A stretch of 36,412 bases of DNA from Parafrankia irregularis. GTDB lineage: Bacteria; Actinomycetota; Actinomycetes; Frankiales; Frankiaceae. The notes below the pieces were generated by a model. That model was not told the DNA's origin. It did no database searches and saw only the letters and a program-made list of their open reading frames with translations. The position numbers and the translations under genes were made by a program. Below, piece after piece: positions 1 to 7,405 of the stretch (positions are counted from its first letter, which is position 1; the number at the start of each line of letters is the position of its first letter). The DNA lies in contig NZ_FAOZ01000051.1 in the NCBI RefSeq assembly GCF_001536285.1, positions 1 to 36,412 on the forward strand, in the 5' to 3' direction.

Positions 1-364
1 GTTCTCCGCGATCATGGCTGGTGCGGCGGGGTATGTGCTGAAGGAGATCCGGGGCAACGATCTGGTGGGTGCGATCCGGACGGTGGCGTCGGGTCAGTCG
101 TTGCTGGCTCCGTCGGTGACGCGTCGGGTGTTGGAGCGGCTGCGGGACGGGCCGCATGAGGATCCGGCGATGGCGACGCTGAACCAGCGGGAGCGGGAGA
201 TCCTGCAGCTGATCGCGGACGGGTTGACGAACCGGCAGATCGGCACCCGGCTGGGGCTGTCGGAGAAGACCGTGAAGAACTACGTGTCGAGCATTCTGGA
301 GAAGCTGGGCCTGGCCAGCCGCACGCAGGCGGCGGTCTACCTGATGAAGCAGGCCGGCGAGTAG
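1..364 (+). CDS. DevR/DosR-family response regulator, 3' part only
   Basis: This is a two-component response regulator cut by the window edge; the frame is open to base 2, so the start lies outside. The visible part begins in the last third of the receiver domain, with the AGAAGYVLK segment carrying the conserved receiver lysine. A linker follows, then a LuxR/NarL helix-turn-helix (LNQREREILQLIADG, then SEKTVKNYVSSILEKLG). The wording matches the DevR/DosR (NarL-type) branch, which in mycobacteria binds GGGAC/GTCCC half-sites and drives the hypoxia/dormancy regulon. The C-terminus (SRTQAAVYLMKQ) is also typical. An Rv2004c-like gene follows and an Rv2629-like gene lies 7 kb on, both homologues of DosR targets. 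The family call is firm; orthology to DosR is inference. Confidence 0.9.
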   Translation, partial: FSAIMAGAAGYVLKEIRGNDLVGAIRTVASGQSLLAPSVTRRVLERLRDGPHEDPAMATLNQREREILQLIADGLTNRQIGTRLGLSEKTVKNYVSSILEKLGLASRTQAAVYLMKQAGE

Positions 365-411
365 CCGATCCAGCACCACCCGCGTCACACGCAGCACCTG
401 CGTCACCTGCG

Positions 412-436
412 CCCCACCGCCTGGACGGCGGTGGGG
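412..436 (+). terminator. Hairpin terminator after the response regulator
   Basis: A perfect 10-bp GC-rich stem (CCCCACCGCC at 412-421 with GGCGGTGGGG at 427-436) with a 5-nt loop lies 48 bases after the stop of the response regulator. There is no U-tract, which is common for actinobacterial terminators. Termination is inferred from structure and position. Confidence 0.6.
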
Positions 437-463
437 CCCGCGCGGCGCCGGCGTTACCCGAAC

Positions 464-494
464 GTCCCGTCATCGTCGGGACCCAGGTCAGTCG
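464..494 (+). promoter_or_regulatory. Candidate DosR-type operator upstream of the Rv2004c-like gene
   Basis: The 320-base gap between the response regulator and the next gene contains the inverted repeat GTCCCG (464-469) / CGGGAC (477-482), and a GGGAC-N4-GTC arrangement at 478-489. DosR boxes are built from GGGAC and GTCCC half-sites separated by four bases, so this is a partial match next to a DosR-like regulator gene. The second half-site is incomplete. The rest of the gap holds the terminator and a direct repeat CGTCGAC (644-650, 655-661); no other gene is visible in it. Confidence 0.35.
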
Positions 495-684
495 GCTGGT
501 ACCCGCTCCGCCCCCTGACAGCCCGCCGCAACTGGGGAATCGTGTGCGGCGGAGAGAGTCGCACCAGGTCGGACGATCTCCACGGCCGGATATGCAGACC
601 ACCACCGGAACGCCCGCAGGAGAAGGCGGTCGCGTCCGATGGCCGTCGACTGGTCGTCGACGATTACTTGTCTGGAGACGTCGG

Positions 685-2298
685 ATGCCCGCAGCGGGGA
701 ACTCTCTTTCGATCAATGCCACGCCTCCACCTGATGCTGTGGCCGACATTCCGTCCGGTTCGACGGCCGGGTGGGGCCAGGAAACGATTTCCGGCGAGCT
801 TCGCCTCGGCGGCTGCGAAACCCTGGAGACACACACCTCGATTCTTTTCCTGACCGAGGACCGGGTCTACAAGGTGCGCAAGCCGGTTGATCTCGGGTTC
901 GTGAGTTTCCGGAGCCGCCAGGCACGGCAGGCGGCCTGCGAGAACGAGGTGCGGCTCAACCGCCGGCTGGCGCCCGATGTGTACCTCGGGGTGGCCGACA
1001 TCCGCGACGAGGCCGGGCAGATGCGCGACCACATGGTGGTGATGCGTCGGCTGCCCGCGGGCCGCTGCCTGGCCGAGCTGGTGCGCGGCGGTGCCGACGT
1101 CACCGGCGAGGTCCGTGCGATCGCGCGAGCGCTGGCCGCCTTCCACGAGCGATGCGAGACATCCCCGGAGATCAGTAGGGCGGGCGGCGTCGCGGAGCTC
1201 GAGGCGCTGTGGCTGGAGGCGATGGACGGCGTGGCGCCCTTCCGCGGCTCGATCCTCGATGCCCCGGTGGTCGACGAGATCGGCCGCCTGGCGCTGCGCT
1301 ACCTCATCGGGCGGGTGCCGCTGCTGGTGGAGCGCCAGCGGGCCGGCCGGGTTCGCGACGGCCACGGCGACCTGCTCGCCGAGGACATCTACTGCCTCGA
1401 CGACGGCCCGCGGGTGCTCGACTGCATCAACTTCGACCACCGGCTGCGCGTCGGGGACGTCCTCGCCGACGTCGCGTTCCTCGCGATGGACCTGGAACGG
1501 CTGGGCGCACCCGACGCGGCCCGGACGTTCCTCGACGCCTACCGGGAGTTCAGCGGCGAGACCCACCCGGCCTCGCTGGAGCACCTGTACATCGCCTACC
1601 GCGCGTTCGTCCGCACACGGATCGCCTGCATCCGCCACCATCAGGGCGAGCCGGGCGCCGCCGACGAGGCCCGCCGGCTGGCCGCCATCGCGCTGCGGCA
1701 CCTGCGCCAGGCCAGGGTTCGGCTGGTCCTCGTCAGCGGCCTGCCCGGCACCGGCACATCGACCCTGGCCCGCAACCTCGCCGAGGGCGAGGGCGAGTGG
1801 GTGCTGCTGGCGCGGGAGGACCCGGCCGGCGCCCCGGGGCGAGGCGCTGCCGTGCAGCGGGCTGACGGCCCTGACAGCAGCGCTGCCGCGGACTGGAGCG
1901 CCGCTGCGGACTGGAGCGCCACTGCGGACAGGGGCGGGCCGGGGCTCGCCGAGCTCGTGGAACAGGCCCGGCGAGCGCTCGTCCGTGGGCAGAGCGTGGT
2001 GCTCGACGCTCCCTGGCCGTCGCGGGAGTCCCAGGACCTCGTCGCGGAGGCCGCGGACGAGACCGGCGCCGATCTGGTGCGGCTGCGGTGCGTGGCACCG
2101 CCGCGGGTGGCCGTCGCCCGGGTCGCCTCGCGCCAGGCCGTACAGGCCAGCGGGTCGGGAGCCGAGATGTCGCACGCGGACGTCGCCGCCTACCTGGAGG
2201 CCGCGACCCACTTCGACCTCTGGCCGGCCACCCACAACCTCGACACCACCGCCTCCATCAAGGAGACCGTCGAGGCCGCGCACCGCGTCATCGGCTGA
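685..2298 (+). CDS. Rv2004c-like protein: kinase-like domain plus P-loop domain
   Basis: Two-domain cytoplasmic protein of about 537 residues, resembling mycobacterial Rv2004c (a DosR-regulon member). The N-terminal half is an aminoglycoside-phosphotransferase/kinase-like fold (COG2187 type), with a nucleotide-binding segment (VYKVRKPVDLGFV) and the catalytic-loop-like HGDLLAEDIY at residues 227-236. The C-terminal part is an AAA_33-type P-loop domain starting at residue 352 (GLPGTGTST). The Walker A lysine is replaced by Thr358 (ACA codon, 1756-1758), so ATP binding in this half may be impaired. An 18-bp tandem repeat adds an Ala/Asp/Trp-rich insert near residues 400-416. I chose ATG 685 because GGAG stands 7 bases upstream; in-frame starts at 544 (GTG) and 592 lack a good ribosome site. 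Substrate unknown. Confidence 0.85.
   Translation: MPAAGNSLSINATPPPDAVADIPSGSTAGWGQETISGELRLGGCETLETHTSILFLTEDRVYKVRKPVDLGFVSFRSRQARQAACENEVRLNRRLAPDVYLGVADIRDEAGQMRDHMVVMRRLPAGRCLAELVRGGADVTGEVRAIARALAAFHERCETSPEISRAGGVAELEALWLEAMDGVAPFRGSILDAPVVDEIGRLALRYLIGRVPLLVERQRAGRVRDGHGDLLAEDIYCLDDGPRVLDCINFDHRLRVGDVLADVAFLAMDLERLGAPDAARTFLDAYREFSGETHPASLEHLYIAYRAFVRTRIACIRHHQGEPGAADEARRLAAIALRHLRQARVRLVLVSGLPGTGTSTLARNLAEGEGEWVLLAREDPAGAPGRGAAVQRADGPDSSAAADWSAAADWSATADRGGPGLAELVEQARRALVRGQSVVLDAPWPSRESQDLVAEAADETGADLVRLRCVAPPRVAVARVASRQAVQASGSGAEMSHADVAAYLEAATHFDLWPATHNLDTTASIKETVEAAHRVIG
1879..1932 (+). repeat. 18-bp tandem repeat, three copies, inside the Rv2004c-like gene
   Basis: Three head-to-tail 18-bp units (1879-1896, 1897-1914, 1915-1932) encode SAAADW, SAAADW and SATADR. 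Being a multiple of three, the expansion keeps the frame. It sits in the linker after Walker A, where length changes are tolerated. Confidence 0.9.
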
Positions 2299-2387
2299 CC
2301 TACGTCCTCCCGTGGGTGGAAGTCATTGCGACGCAGGCCAGCGCAGGTGAAGATCACGGCGGGGCGCCACGAGGGCACCACGAACAG

Positions 2388-3200
2388 TCAGAAGTCGCTC
2401 CCGCCGTCGACGTTGATGTTCGCGCCCGTCATGTAGCTGTTCACCCGGGAGCCGGCGAAGGCGATGACCGGGCCGATCTCCGCGGGATCGCCCGCACGCG
2501 GCAGATGCGCCGGGTGACCGAAGTCGTCCCTGATGACGGTCATGGCGTCGGTCAGGCTCTCGGGGTCGATGCCCCGCTCGGCGGGCAGCCCACGCAGATA
2601 GCCCTTCATGCCCTCGGACAGGAAGGAGCCGGGCGAGACGGTGTTCACCAGGATCCCGTCCGGGGCCAGGGAGAGGGAGAGGTTCTTGCTGAAGCTGGTC
2701 AGCGCGGCCTTCGCCGCGGTGTAGGCGACGAGGTCCGGCGACTGGCGTCGCGTCGAATGCGCGGAGACGTTCACGATCCGGGCCCATTCGGCCGCCCGCA
2801 GCAGCGGCAGCGCCGCGCGAACGCACCGCACCGCGGAGAGCGTCCCGATGTCGAAGGTCGCCGCCCATTCGGCGTCGTCGAGATCATCGAACCGGCGGAC
2901 GCCCACCTCCACCGGGCCGGCCGCGTTCACCAGCACGTTGAGCACTCCCCCGAAACGGCTGGCGACCTGTTCGAAAGCGGCTGTCACCGAGCCCGCGTCG
3001 GTCAGGTCGGTCGCGATGCCGACGGCGTCCGGCGCGCCAAGCGTGTTCAACTTCTCGACCGTCTCGTCCAGCGCCGCCCTGCCCCGGGCCAGCACCGCGA
3101 CCCGCGACCCGTCGGCCGCGAACCGCTCGGCGGCGGCCCGACCCATCCCCTTCGATCCGCCGCTGACAACCACCGTCGCACCACCAAGGCCAAGATCCAC
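2388..3200 (-). CDS. SDR-family oxidoreductase
   Basis: Classical short-chain dehydrogenase/reductase of 270 residues, NAD(P)-dependent, cytoplasmic. The cofactor glycine motif is SGGSKGMG near residues 13-20, followed by NVLVNAAG, the active-site strand (IVNVSAHS), the catalytic YTAAK, and a C-terminal substrate lid ending in NVDGGSDF. The serine at the usual place (13 before Tyr) is Ala, but serines lie at -14 and -11; I do not read this as loss of activity. I placed the start at GTG 3200, which has GGAG six bases upstream; the frame is open further but the extra residues look unlike SDR sequence. Substrate unknown. It is convergent with the gene before it and divergent from the deacetylase. 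Confidence 0.85.
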   Translation of the reverse strand: MDLGLGGATVVVSGGSKGMGRAAAERFAADGSRVAVLARGRAALDETVEKLNTLGAPDAVGIATDLTDAGSVTAAFEQVASRFGGVLNVLVNAAGPVEVGVRRFDDLDDAEWAATFDIGTLSAVRCVRAALPLLRAAEWARIVNVSAHSTRRQSPDLVAYTAAKAALTSFSKNLSLSLAPDGILVNTVSPGSFLSEGMKGYLRGLPAERGIDPESLTDAMTVIRDDFGHPAHLPRAGDPAEIGPVIAFAGSRVNSYMTGANINVDGGSDF

Positions 3201-3504
3201 CCTCGACTCCGTTCCCCAGAGCTCGATTCGACGGCCCGCTGCCCGACCGCCGACCAGGAGTGCTCTTCGAACGAAGGGCAGCGCGATCTGTATATAATAT
3301 CCATCACACCTGGAGGGCAAGCCCTTCCCGCGTACACCCACCCATCCCGGAGCCGAGGCGACCTGCCGTCGGCAGCGCACACGATCGCGAACCGTGGTAC
3401 CTCTGTTCTCAGCCGCACAGCCACCCGCGGCGGGGGAATCGGCCTGCCCTCACTGTTCCCACTCCAGCGGAGCAGGCCGTACACGGTGGTTACGGGGGGA
3501 ACGG

Positions 3505-4488
3505 TTGTCTCTCAGTCGGCGTGCGCTGCTCACGGCGCCGGTACTCGCATTTCCCACGATCGCGGCGTGCGGCGTCCAACAACGTTCCGCGGACCCGCCG
3601 GCGCCTTTCCCCGCGGATCGGGCCCCTCGTTCAGGACCACCACGGCCCCCCGGCGCCGATCCTTCGATCATCACCGCGGAATCCGTCGGCACGGCACCAC
3701 CAGCCGGGGCTTCGGCCGCCGGGGCACCGGCCGAAACGGCGCACCCGACAGCGAACTCGACGGCGTCCGCGACGCCGTCCCGCGCGGAGATCATCTCCCG
3801 ATATCAGGGCGTACAGCCCACCGCCTGGGGTCTGGAGGTGGCCGGCGTCATCACGAGGCTGCCCACCCGTGACCGTGTGATCGCGCTGACCTTCGACGCC
3901 TGCGGTGGACCGCACGGCAGTGGCTACGACCAGGCCCTGATCGACTGTCTCCGCGAGAACGGAATTGCGGCGACGCTGTTTCTCAACTCCCGCTGGATCG
4001 ACGCGAACCCACGGGTGTGCCGCGACCTCGCCGCCGAACCGCTGTTCGAGATCGCGAACCATGGCACCGTGCACCGTCCGCTTTCGGTCTCCGGCCGATC
4101 CGCGTACGGAATCTCGGGGACTCACAATGCCGGTGAGGTGTTCGACGAGATAGCCGTCAACCGCGACCGGATCCAGGCGCTCGTCGGGCGTCCGCCGCGG
4201 TTCTTCCGGGCGGGTACGGCACACTGCGACAACGTGGCGACGGCGATCGTGGCCGATCTCGGCGAGCACGTCGTCAACTTCGACGTGAACGGTGACGCCG
4301 GCGCGACGTTCAGCGCCGGCCAGGTCACCCGGGCCGTGCTGACAGCGCGGCCCGGGTCGATTGTCATCGCCCACCTGAACCACCCCGAGGGCGGCACCGC
4401 GCAGGGCTTCGCCAAGGCCCTGCCCCAGCCGGCCGCGGCCGGTTACCGCTTCGTCCGACTCTCGGACCAGATCCGCGCCGCCCAGTAA
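3505..4488 (+). CDS. Polysaccharide deacetylase-family Tat lipoprotein
   Basis: Secreted, probably membrane-anchored NodB-homology protein of about 327 residues. From a TTG start at 3505, preceded by a GGGGGGAA ribosome site, the N-terminus reads MSLSRRALL, a twin-arginine motif, then a hydrophobic stretch and a lipobox (TIAAC, Cys22). A Pro/Ala/Ser-rich linker follows. The NodB core contains TFDAC at residues 129-133 (Asp131 present, second Asp replaced by Ala132), HGTVH (His186, His190), a FRAGTAHCD motif and a late IAHLNHP motif. The His pair and first Asp are the usual metal ligands and base. The likely substrate is peptidoglycan or another N-acetylated cell-surface polymer. An upstream ATG at 3394 is possible but would bury the Tat signal. 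Confidence 0.8.
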   Translation: MSLSRRALLTAPVLAFPTIAACGVQQRSADPPAPFPADRAPRSGPPRPPGADPSIITAESVGTAPPAGASAAGAPAETAHPTANSTASATPSRAEIISRYQGVQPTAWGLEVAGVITRLPTRDRVIALTFDACGGPHGSGYDQALIDCLRENGIAATLFLNSRWIDANPRVCRDLAAEPLFEIANHGTVHRPLSVSGRSAYGISGTHNAGEVFDEIAVNRDRIQALVGRPPRFFRAGTAHCDNVATAIVADLGEHVVNFDVNGDAGATFSAGQVTRAVLTARPGSIVIAHLNHPEGGTAQGFAKALPQPAAAGYRFVRLSDQIRAAQ

Positions 4489-4538
4489 GGCCAACCGCAC
4501 GCCGCCACCCGCCCGATCAGCGCCGCACGCCGGAAGGC

Positions 4539-5053
4539 GTGGTCGCACAGTGTCCCGTCCCCTTGGGACCGGGCATCACCGACCGTGTTCTGTCGGACCC
4601 GATCGGCATCCTGCCCGCTATGCCTTCCCCCGCCCATGAGACGCCGATCGAGCGATGTGCCATCTCGACGACACCGACGTGGACGCGATGTTCCCAGCTC
4701 TGCTGGCGGCGCTGCTCACGTTGGAACCCGACGCGAAGATCTTTTACCATAATGTGACGGTGGCCAGGCTGACCACGGCGGCCCGGGCCCGATGGGAGGA
4801 CTTCCTGATGACCCCAGCAGTCGGAAAGCGCTACTACGACGACATGCTGAACGAGGTCGACGCCCGGGCCGAGGCACGAGGAGAGGCACGAGGGGAAGCA
4901 CGGTCGGTGCTGCTGGTCCTGGAGAGCCGTGGTGTGCCGGTTCCTCCCGCACTTCGGGAGCGGATCCTGGGCACGGTCGACGCCAGTCAGCTCGACGTTT
5001 GGCTCCGCCGCGCAGCCACGGCAACCACCGTCGAGGACGTCGTCCGAGACTGA
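4539..5053 (+). pseudogene. Broken Rpn/transposase-like (PD-(D/E)XK family) gene remnant
   Basis: The open frame 4655-5053 encodes the C-terminal part of an actinobacterial family of hypothetical/Rpn-like putative transposases: MFPALLAALLTLEPDAK, a charged ARGEARGEAR repeat, then LRERILG and a WLRRAATATTVEDV tail, all typical of that family's end. Upstream, another frame (about 4539-4660) reads VPLGPGITDRVLSDP, which resembles the preceding segment of the same family. This suggests a frameshift near 4660 and loss of the N-terminal nuclease core. I rely on remembered family wording. It could instead be a short expressed protein from ATG 4655. Confidence 0.5.
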
Positions 5054-5082
5054 CCTAGCTGACGCGAGGATCCGCCGCCAGG

Positions 5083-5505
5083 TCAGCCTTCCGCGTGCCC
5101 GGAGCGCGTGCGGCCGTTGGAGAGGACAGCCCGGATCATCGGGATCTGTAGCGGCATCCGGGCCCAGGCCACGGTGGCGAACGCGAGGTCGCGTGGCCGC
5201 CGGTCGTCTCCGCGTGCCTGTGCGGTCGCGTCGAGGGCCATCTGCAGGTTGCCCGGCCAGACCCCGAGAAGCAGCGCGGCGCTGGCCTTCCTGGCCCACG
5301 GTGCTCCCGCGAGCAGCCCGCCCGCGCAGACCAGCTCCGCCACGCCGCTCACATAGACGATCTCGCGGCGGCGCGGCAGCCACCGGGGGACGACCTGTTC
5401 GAACACCGCGGGCCGTACCAGGTGGACCGTGCCGCTGATCAGAAACGCGGCGGTCACACGCCCCGGACTCATCCGCGCGAGCTTCGTCAGTTTCACCGGA
5501 CCCAT
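5083..5505 (-). CDS. DoxX-like small membrane protein
   Basis: Integral membrane protein of about 140 residues with the DoxX-like pattern: an N-terminal helix (VTAAFLISGTVHLVRP), the PRWLPRRREIVYVSG signature and two or three further hydrophobic helices. Members are small four-helix proteins linked to redox or thiosulfate functions, but for this branch the role is unknown. ATG 5505 gives MGPVKLTKLARMSPG; ATG 5472 is an alternative start with a GAAG nine bases upstream. It is convergent with the Rpn-like remnant and divergent from the XRE-ImmA gene. Confidence 0.75.
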   Translation of the reverse strand: MGPVKLTKLARMSPGRVTAAFLISGTVHLVRPAVFEQVVPRWLPRRREIVYVSGVAELVCAGGLLAGAPWARKASAALLLGVWPGNLQMALDATAQARGDDRRPRDLAFATVAWARMPLQIPMIRAVLSNGRTRSGHAEG

Positions 5506-5614
5506 GAAACTCGTCCAGCCACTCCGGGGCCACCGTCGTCCTCGAAGGCCGGTCGTCCTCGGGGGCATTGTCGGCCCGGAATGCCCGGCCGCCTCGCGCC
5601 CGACCGGACACCAA

Positions 5615-5639
5615 GCCTGTTGGGAAAATCCCAACAGGC
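5615..5639 (+). promoter_or_regulatory. 25-bp palindromic operator upstream of the XRE-ImmA gene
   Basis: Perfect inverted repeat: GCCTGTTGGGA (5615-5625), spacer AAA, TCCCAACAGGC (5629-5639). It ends 7 bases before the ATG at 5647, so a bound protein would block transcription start or elongation. The position is classic for autoregulation by an XRE repressor, which is encoded immediately downstream. No second copy was noticed in the window. Confidence 0.75.
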
Positions 5640-5646
5640 GGGTAGC

Positions 5647-6744
5647 ATGGCAGGCATGCGCAGCATCGGTAGCCGCGTGCTGGAGCACATCCGCGAGTCC
5701 TGTCCGACGGTCCCGCACCGGGTCATCGCGGCCCAGGTCGAGATGACCCCTGATGCCTTCTCCCGCGCCCTGAACGACAAACGGGCGTTCTCCTCGATCG
5801 AGCTGGCGCGCCTCGCCGACCATCTGGGGGCGGATGTTCACTGGTTGATCACCGGGGAGCCCGACCCGCACCGGCTTGTCGTGGCGGCACGTCACGACTT
5901 CGACCACCAGACGGGCCAGCGGGCCGTACCCGGGCGGGAGGCCGACGACGAGGTGCTGCAGAGCATCGCGCTGGCCTACCGCCAGGCCTACCCCGATCCG
6001 TGCCATCAGCCGGATCTTCCCGACAGCCCCGCCAAGATCGCGGTCGCGCTGGGCGAGGATTTCGTGCGCCCGTTCGCGGCCAGGCTGGAAGGCCACCTGG
6101 GGGTCGACGTCGTGCGGGTCACCGGGCTTTCCACCGCCTACTCGTTCACGATCGGCGGGCATCGGGTGATCGCGCTTCCCATCACCGGGAACTGGTTCCG
6201 GGACAACTGGTCCCTGGCCCACGAGCTCGGGCACCACGTGCTCGGCCATCACGACCAGGGCCTCTCCAACGCCGAGTGGGACGGGCATGAGGCCGCGGCG
6301 AACGCCTTCGCCGCGGACCTCCTCCTCCCGCGGGAGACGCTCGCCGCCGTCGACTGGGAGGCGGTGGGCGCAGGTGAACTGGCCGAGATGGTGTGGCGCT
6401 GCGGCGTGTCCACTGATGCCCTCGCGCGGCGGCTCAAAGCCGTGAACAGCTACGTTCCCGATCTCGTGCGGGAGTGGGCGGGGTACGCGACCCAGCGCCT
6501 GCTGCGCCGCCACTGGGTGAGCGAGTCGGGCGTCGACGAGATCACCCTGCGGATGGACGAGGCCACCCAGCGGCGAATTCCCCTCGCCCTGCAGCATGCG
6601 CATATCGAGGCGATCGCGGCGGGCCGGCTGGGGAAGGGAACGCTTGCGTGGCTACTGGGAGTCGATCCTGAGGCGCTCGAGGTCGACACCCCGAGCGTGC
6701 CCGAGGTCGACGTCGACGATCTCGCGGAGGCGCTGGGCCTCTGA
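5647..6744 (+). CDS. XRE-family HTH plus ImmA/IrrE metallopeptidase
   Basis: Fusion of an N-terminal DNA-binding helix-turn-helix (about residues 15-70, containing RVIAAQVEMTPDAFSRALN) with a COG2856-type zinc peptidase. The peptidase shows AHELGHHVLGHH with the HExxH zinc motif at His192, Glu193 and His196, and the third ligand Glu215 in HEAAANAFAADLLLP. Such proteins act as repressors or antirepressors cleaving a partner, or as antitoxin-like regulators. The length (365 residues) is usual. The start is ATG 5647 or ATG 5656; 5647 has GGCGGG just upstream. A perfect 25-bp palindrome precedes it and a PIN-domain gene follows 102 bases later on the same strand, which fits a toxin-antitoxin-like or stress-response pair. 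Confidence 0.88.
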   Translation: MAGMRSIGSRVLEHIRESCPTVPHRVIAAQVEMTPDAFSRALNDKRAFSSIELARLADHLGADVHWLITGEPDPHRLVVAARHDFDHQTGQRAVPGREADDEVLQSIALAYRQAYPDPCHQPDLPDSPAKIAVALGEDFVRPFAARLEGHLGVDVVRVTGLSTAYSFTIGGHRVIALPITGNWFRDNWSLAHELGHHVLGHHDQGLSNAEWDGHEAAANAFAADLLLPRETLAAVDWEAVGAGELAEMVWRCGVSTDALARRLKAVNSYVPDLVREWAGYATQRLLRRHWVSESGVDEITLRMDEATQRRIPLALQHAHIEAIAAGRLGKGTLAWLLGVDPEALEVDTPSVPEVDVDDLAEALGL

Positions 6745-6756
6745 CCCCTGACGTCG

Positions 6757-6778
6757 TCCTCCGCGTGAACGCGGAGGA
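6757..6778 (+). terminator. Hairpin between XRE-ImmA and PIN genes
   Basis: A perfect 9-bp stem (TCCTCCGCG 6757-6765 / CGCGGAGGA 6770-6778) with loop TGAA lies 12 bases after the XRE-ImmA stop. It could be a terminator or attenuator that lowers expression of the PIN gene, or a leftover end of an IS200/IS605-type element, whose ends carry similar hairpins. Only one copy is present, so it is not a CRISPR repeat. Confidence 0.5.
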
Positions 6779-6846
6779 TTCCAACTACCCGAAAGCTGGT
6801 TCGCGCCGTTGAGGTCCGCGGTTCATCGCATCCTCCGGGGATCTCG

Positions 6847-7392
6847 GTGACGGGGCTCCTCTTCCCCGACAACACCGTGCTGATCAATTTCGCGATCATC
6901 GGCCGTATGGACCTGCTGGAGAAACTGGCCAACGGCAGGGGCCGCTGGTGCGCGACGGTCGCCTCGGAATGCGACCGCTCCGCGCGGAAGGCCGGCCTCG
7001 ACGAACTAGTCCGCGCACACGACATCTTCGGCCCGCCACTGTCACCGAGCCCGGCGGAGCTGGCGCAGGCGCGGCGTTTCCGGGCGGAGCTCGCAAGCCC
7101 CGGTGACCGTCCCTACCAGCATCTCGGCGAGGCCGAGACGGTCGCGATCATGCTGCGCCGTCGTCTGCAGGCCTTCTTCGTCACCGATGACCGCAGCGCC
7201 GCGCAGCTCGCCGCCCGCGAAGGCATCAAGGTCGTCACCACCTGGGACCTGCTGAAGATCGCGACCAGGCGGGCCGGCTGGATCGACGCCGACGACCTCT
7301 GGGGCTACGTGCAGATCCTCCGCACCCACCGGCGCGGCGGCCTCGCCCAGGTGAAGGACCGTCCCTCCTTCGACAAGTGGTTGGCCTCCTGA
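6847..7392 (+). CDS. PIN-like domain protein, probable ribonuclease toxin
   Basis: Protein of 181 residues resembling the PIN-fold nucleases of the COG2405/DUF3368 sort. Acidic positions fit a PIN active site: Asp8 in LLFPDNTVLINF, Glu95 and Glu97 in GEAETVAIML, and Asp114-Asp115 in FVTDDRSAAQLA. PIN proteins cut RNA and need divalent metal. The late segment (VVTTWDLLKIA) also matches the fold's last strand and helix. The GTG start at 6847 has GGGGA five bases upstream. It lies downstream of the XRE-ImmA gene on the same strand, 102 bases away with a hairpin between, and converges with the Rv2629-like gene. The toxin role is inferred from family and context. Confidence 0.75.
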   Translation: MTGLLFPDNTVLINFAIIGRMDLLEKLANGRGRWCATVASECDRSARKAGLDELVRAHDIFGPPLSPSPAELAQARRFRAELASPGDRPYQHLGEAETVAIMLRRRLQAFFVTDDRSAAQLAAREGIKVVTTWDLLKIATRRAGWIDADDLWGYVQILRTHRRGGLAQVKDRPSFDKWLAS

Positions 7393-7405
7393 AGGGCGCC
7401 CTGCC

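Noticed and set aside
5083-6603. 506-codon minus frame across XRE-ImmA gene
   Set aside because: It is antisense to a clear gene; only its end (DoxX-like) is real.
6757-6778. Hairpin resembling a type I-E CRISPR repeat core
   Set aside because: Single copy, no spacers and no cas genes; a terminator or IS end fits better.
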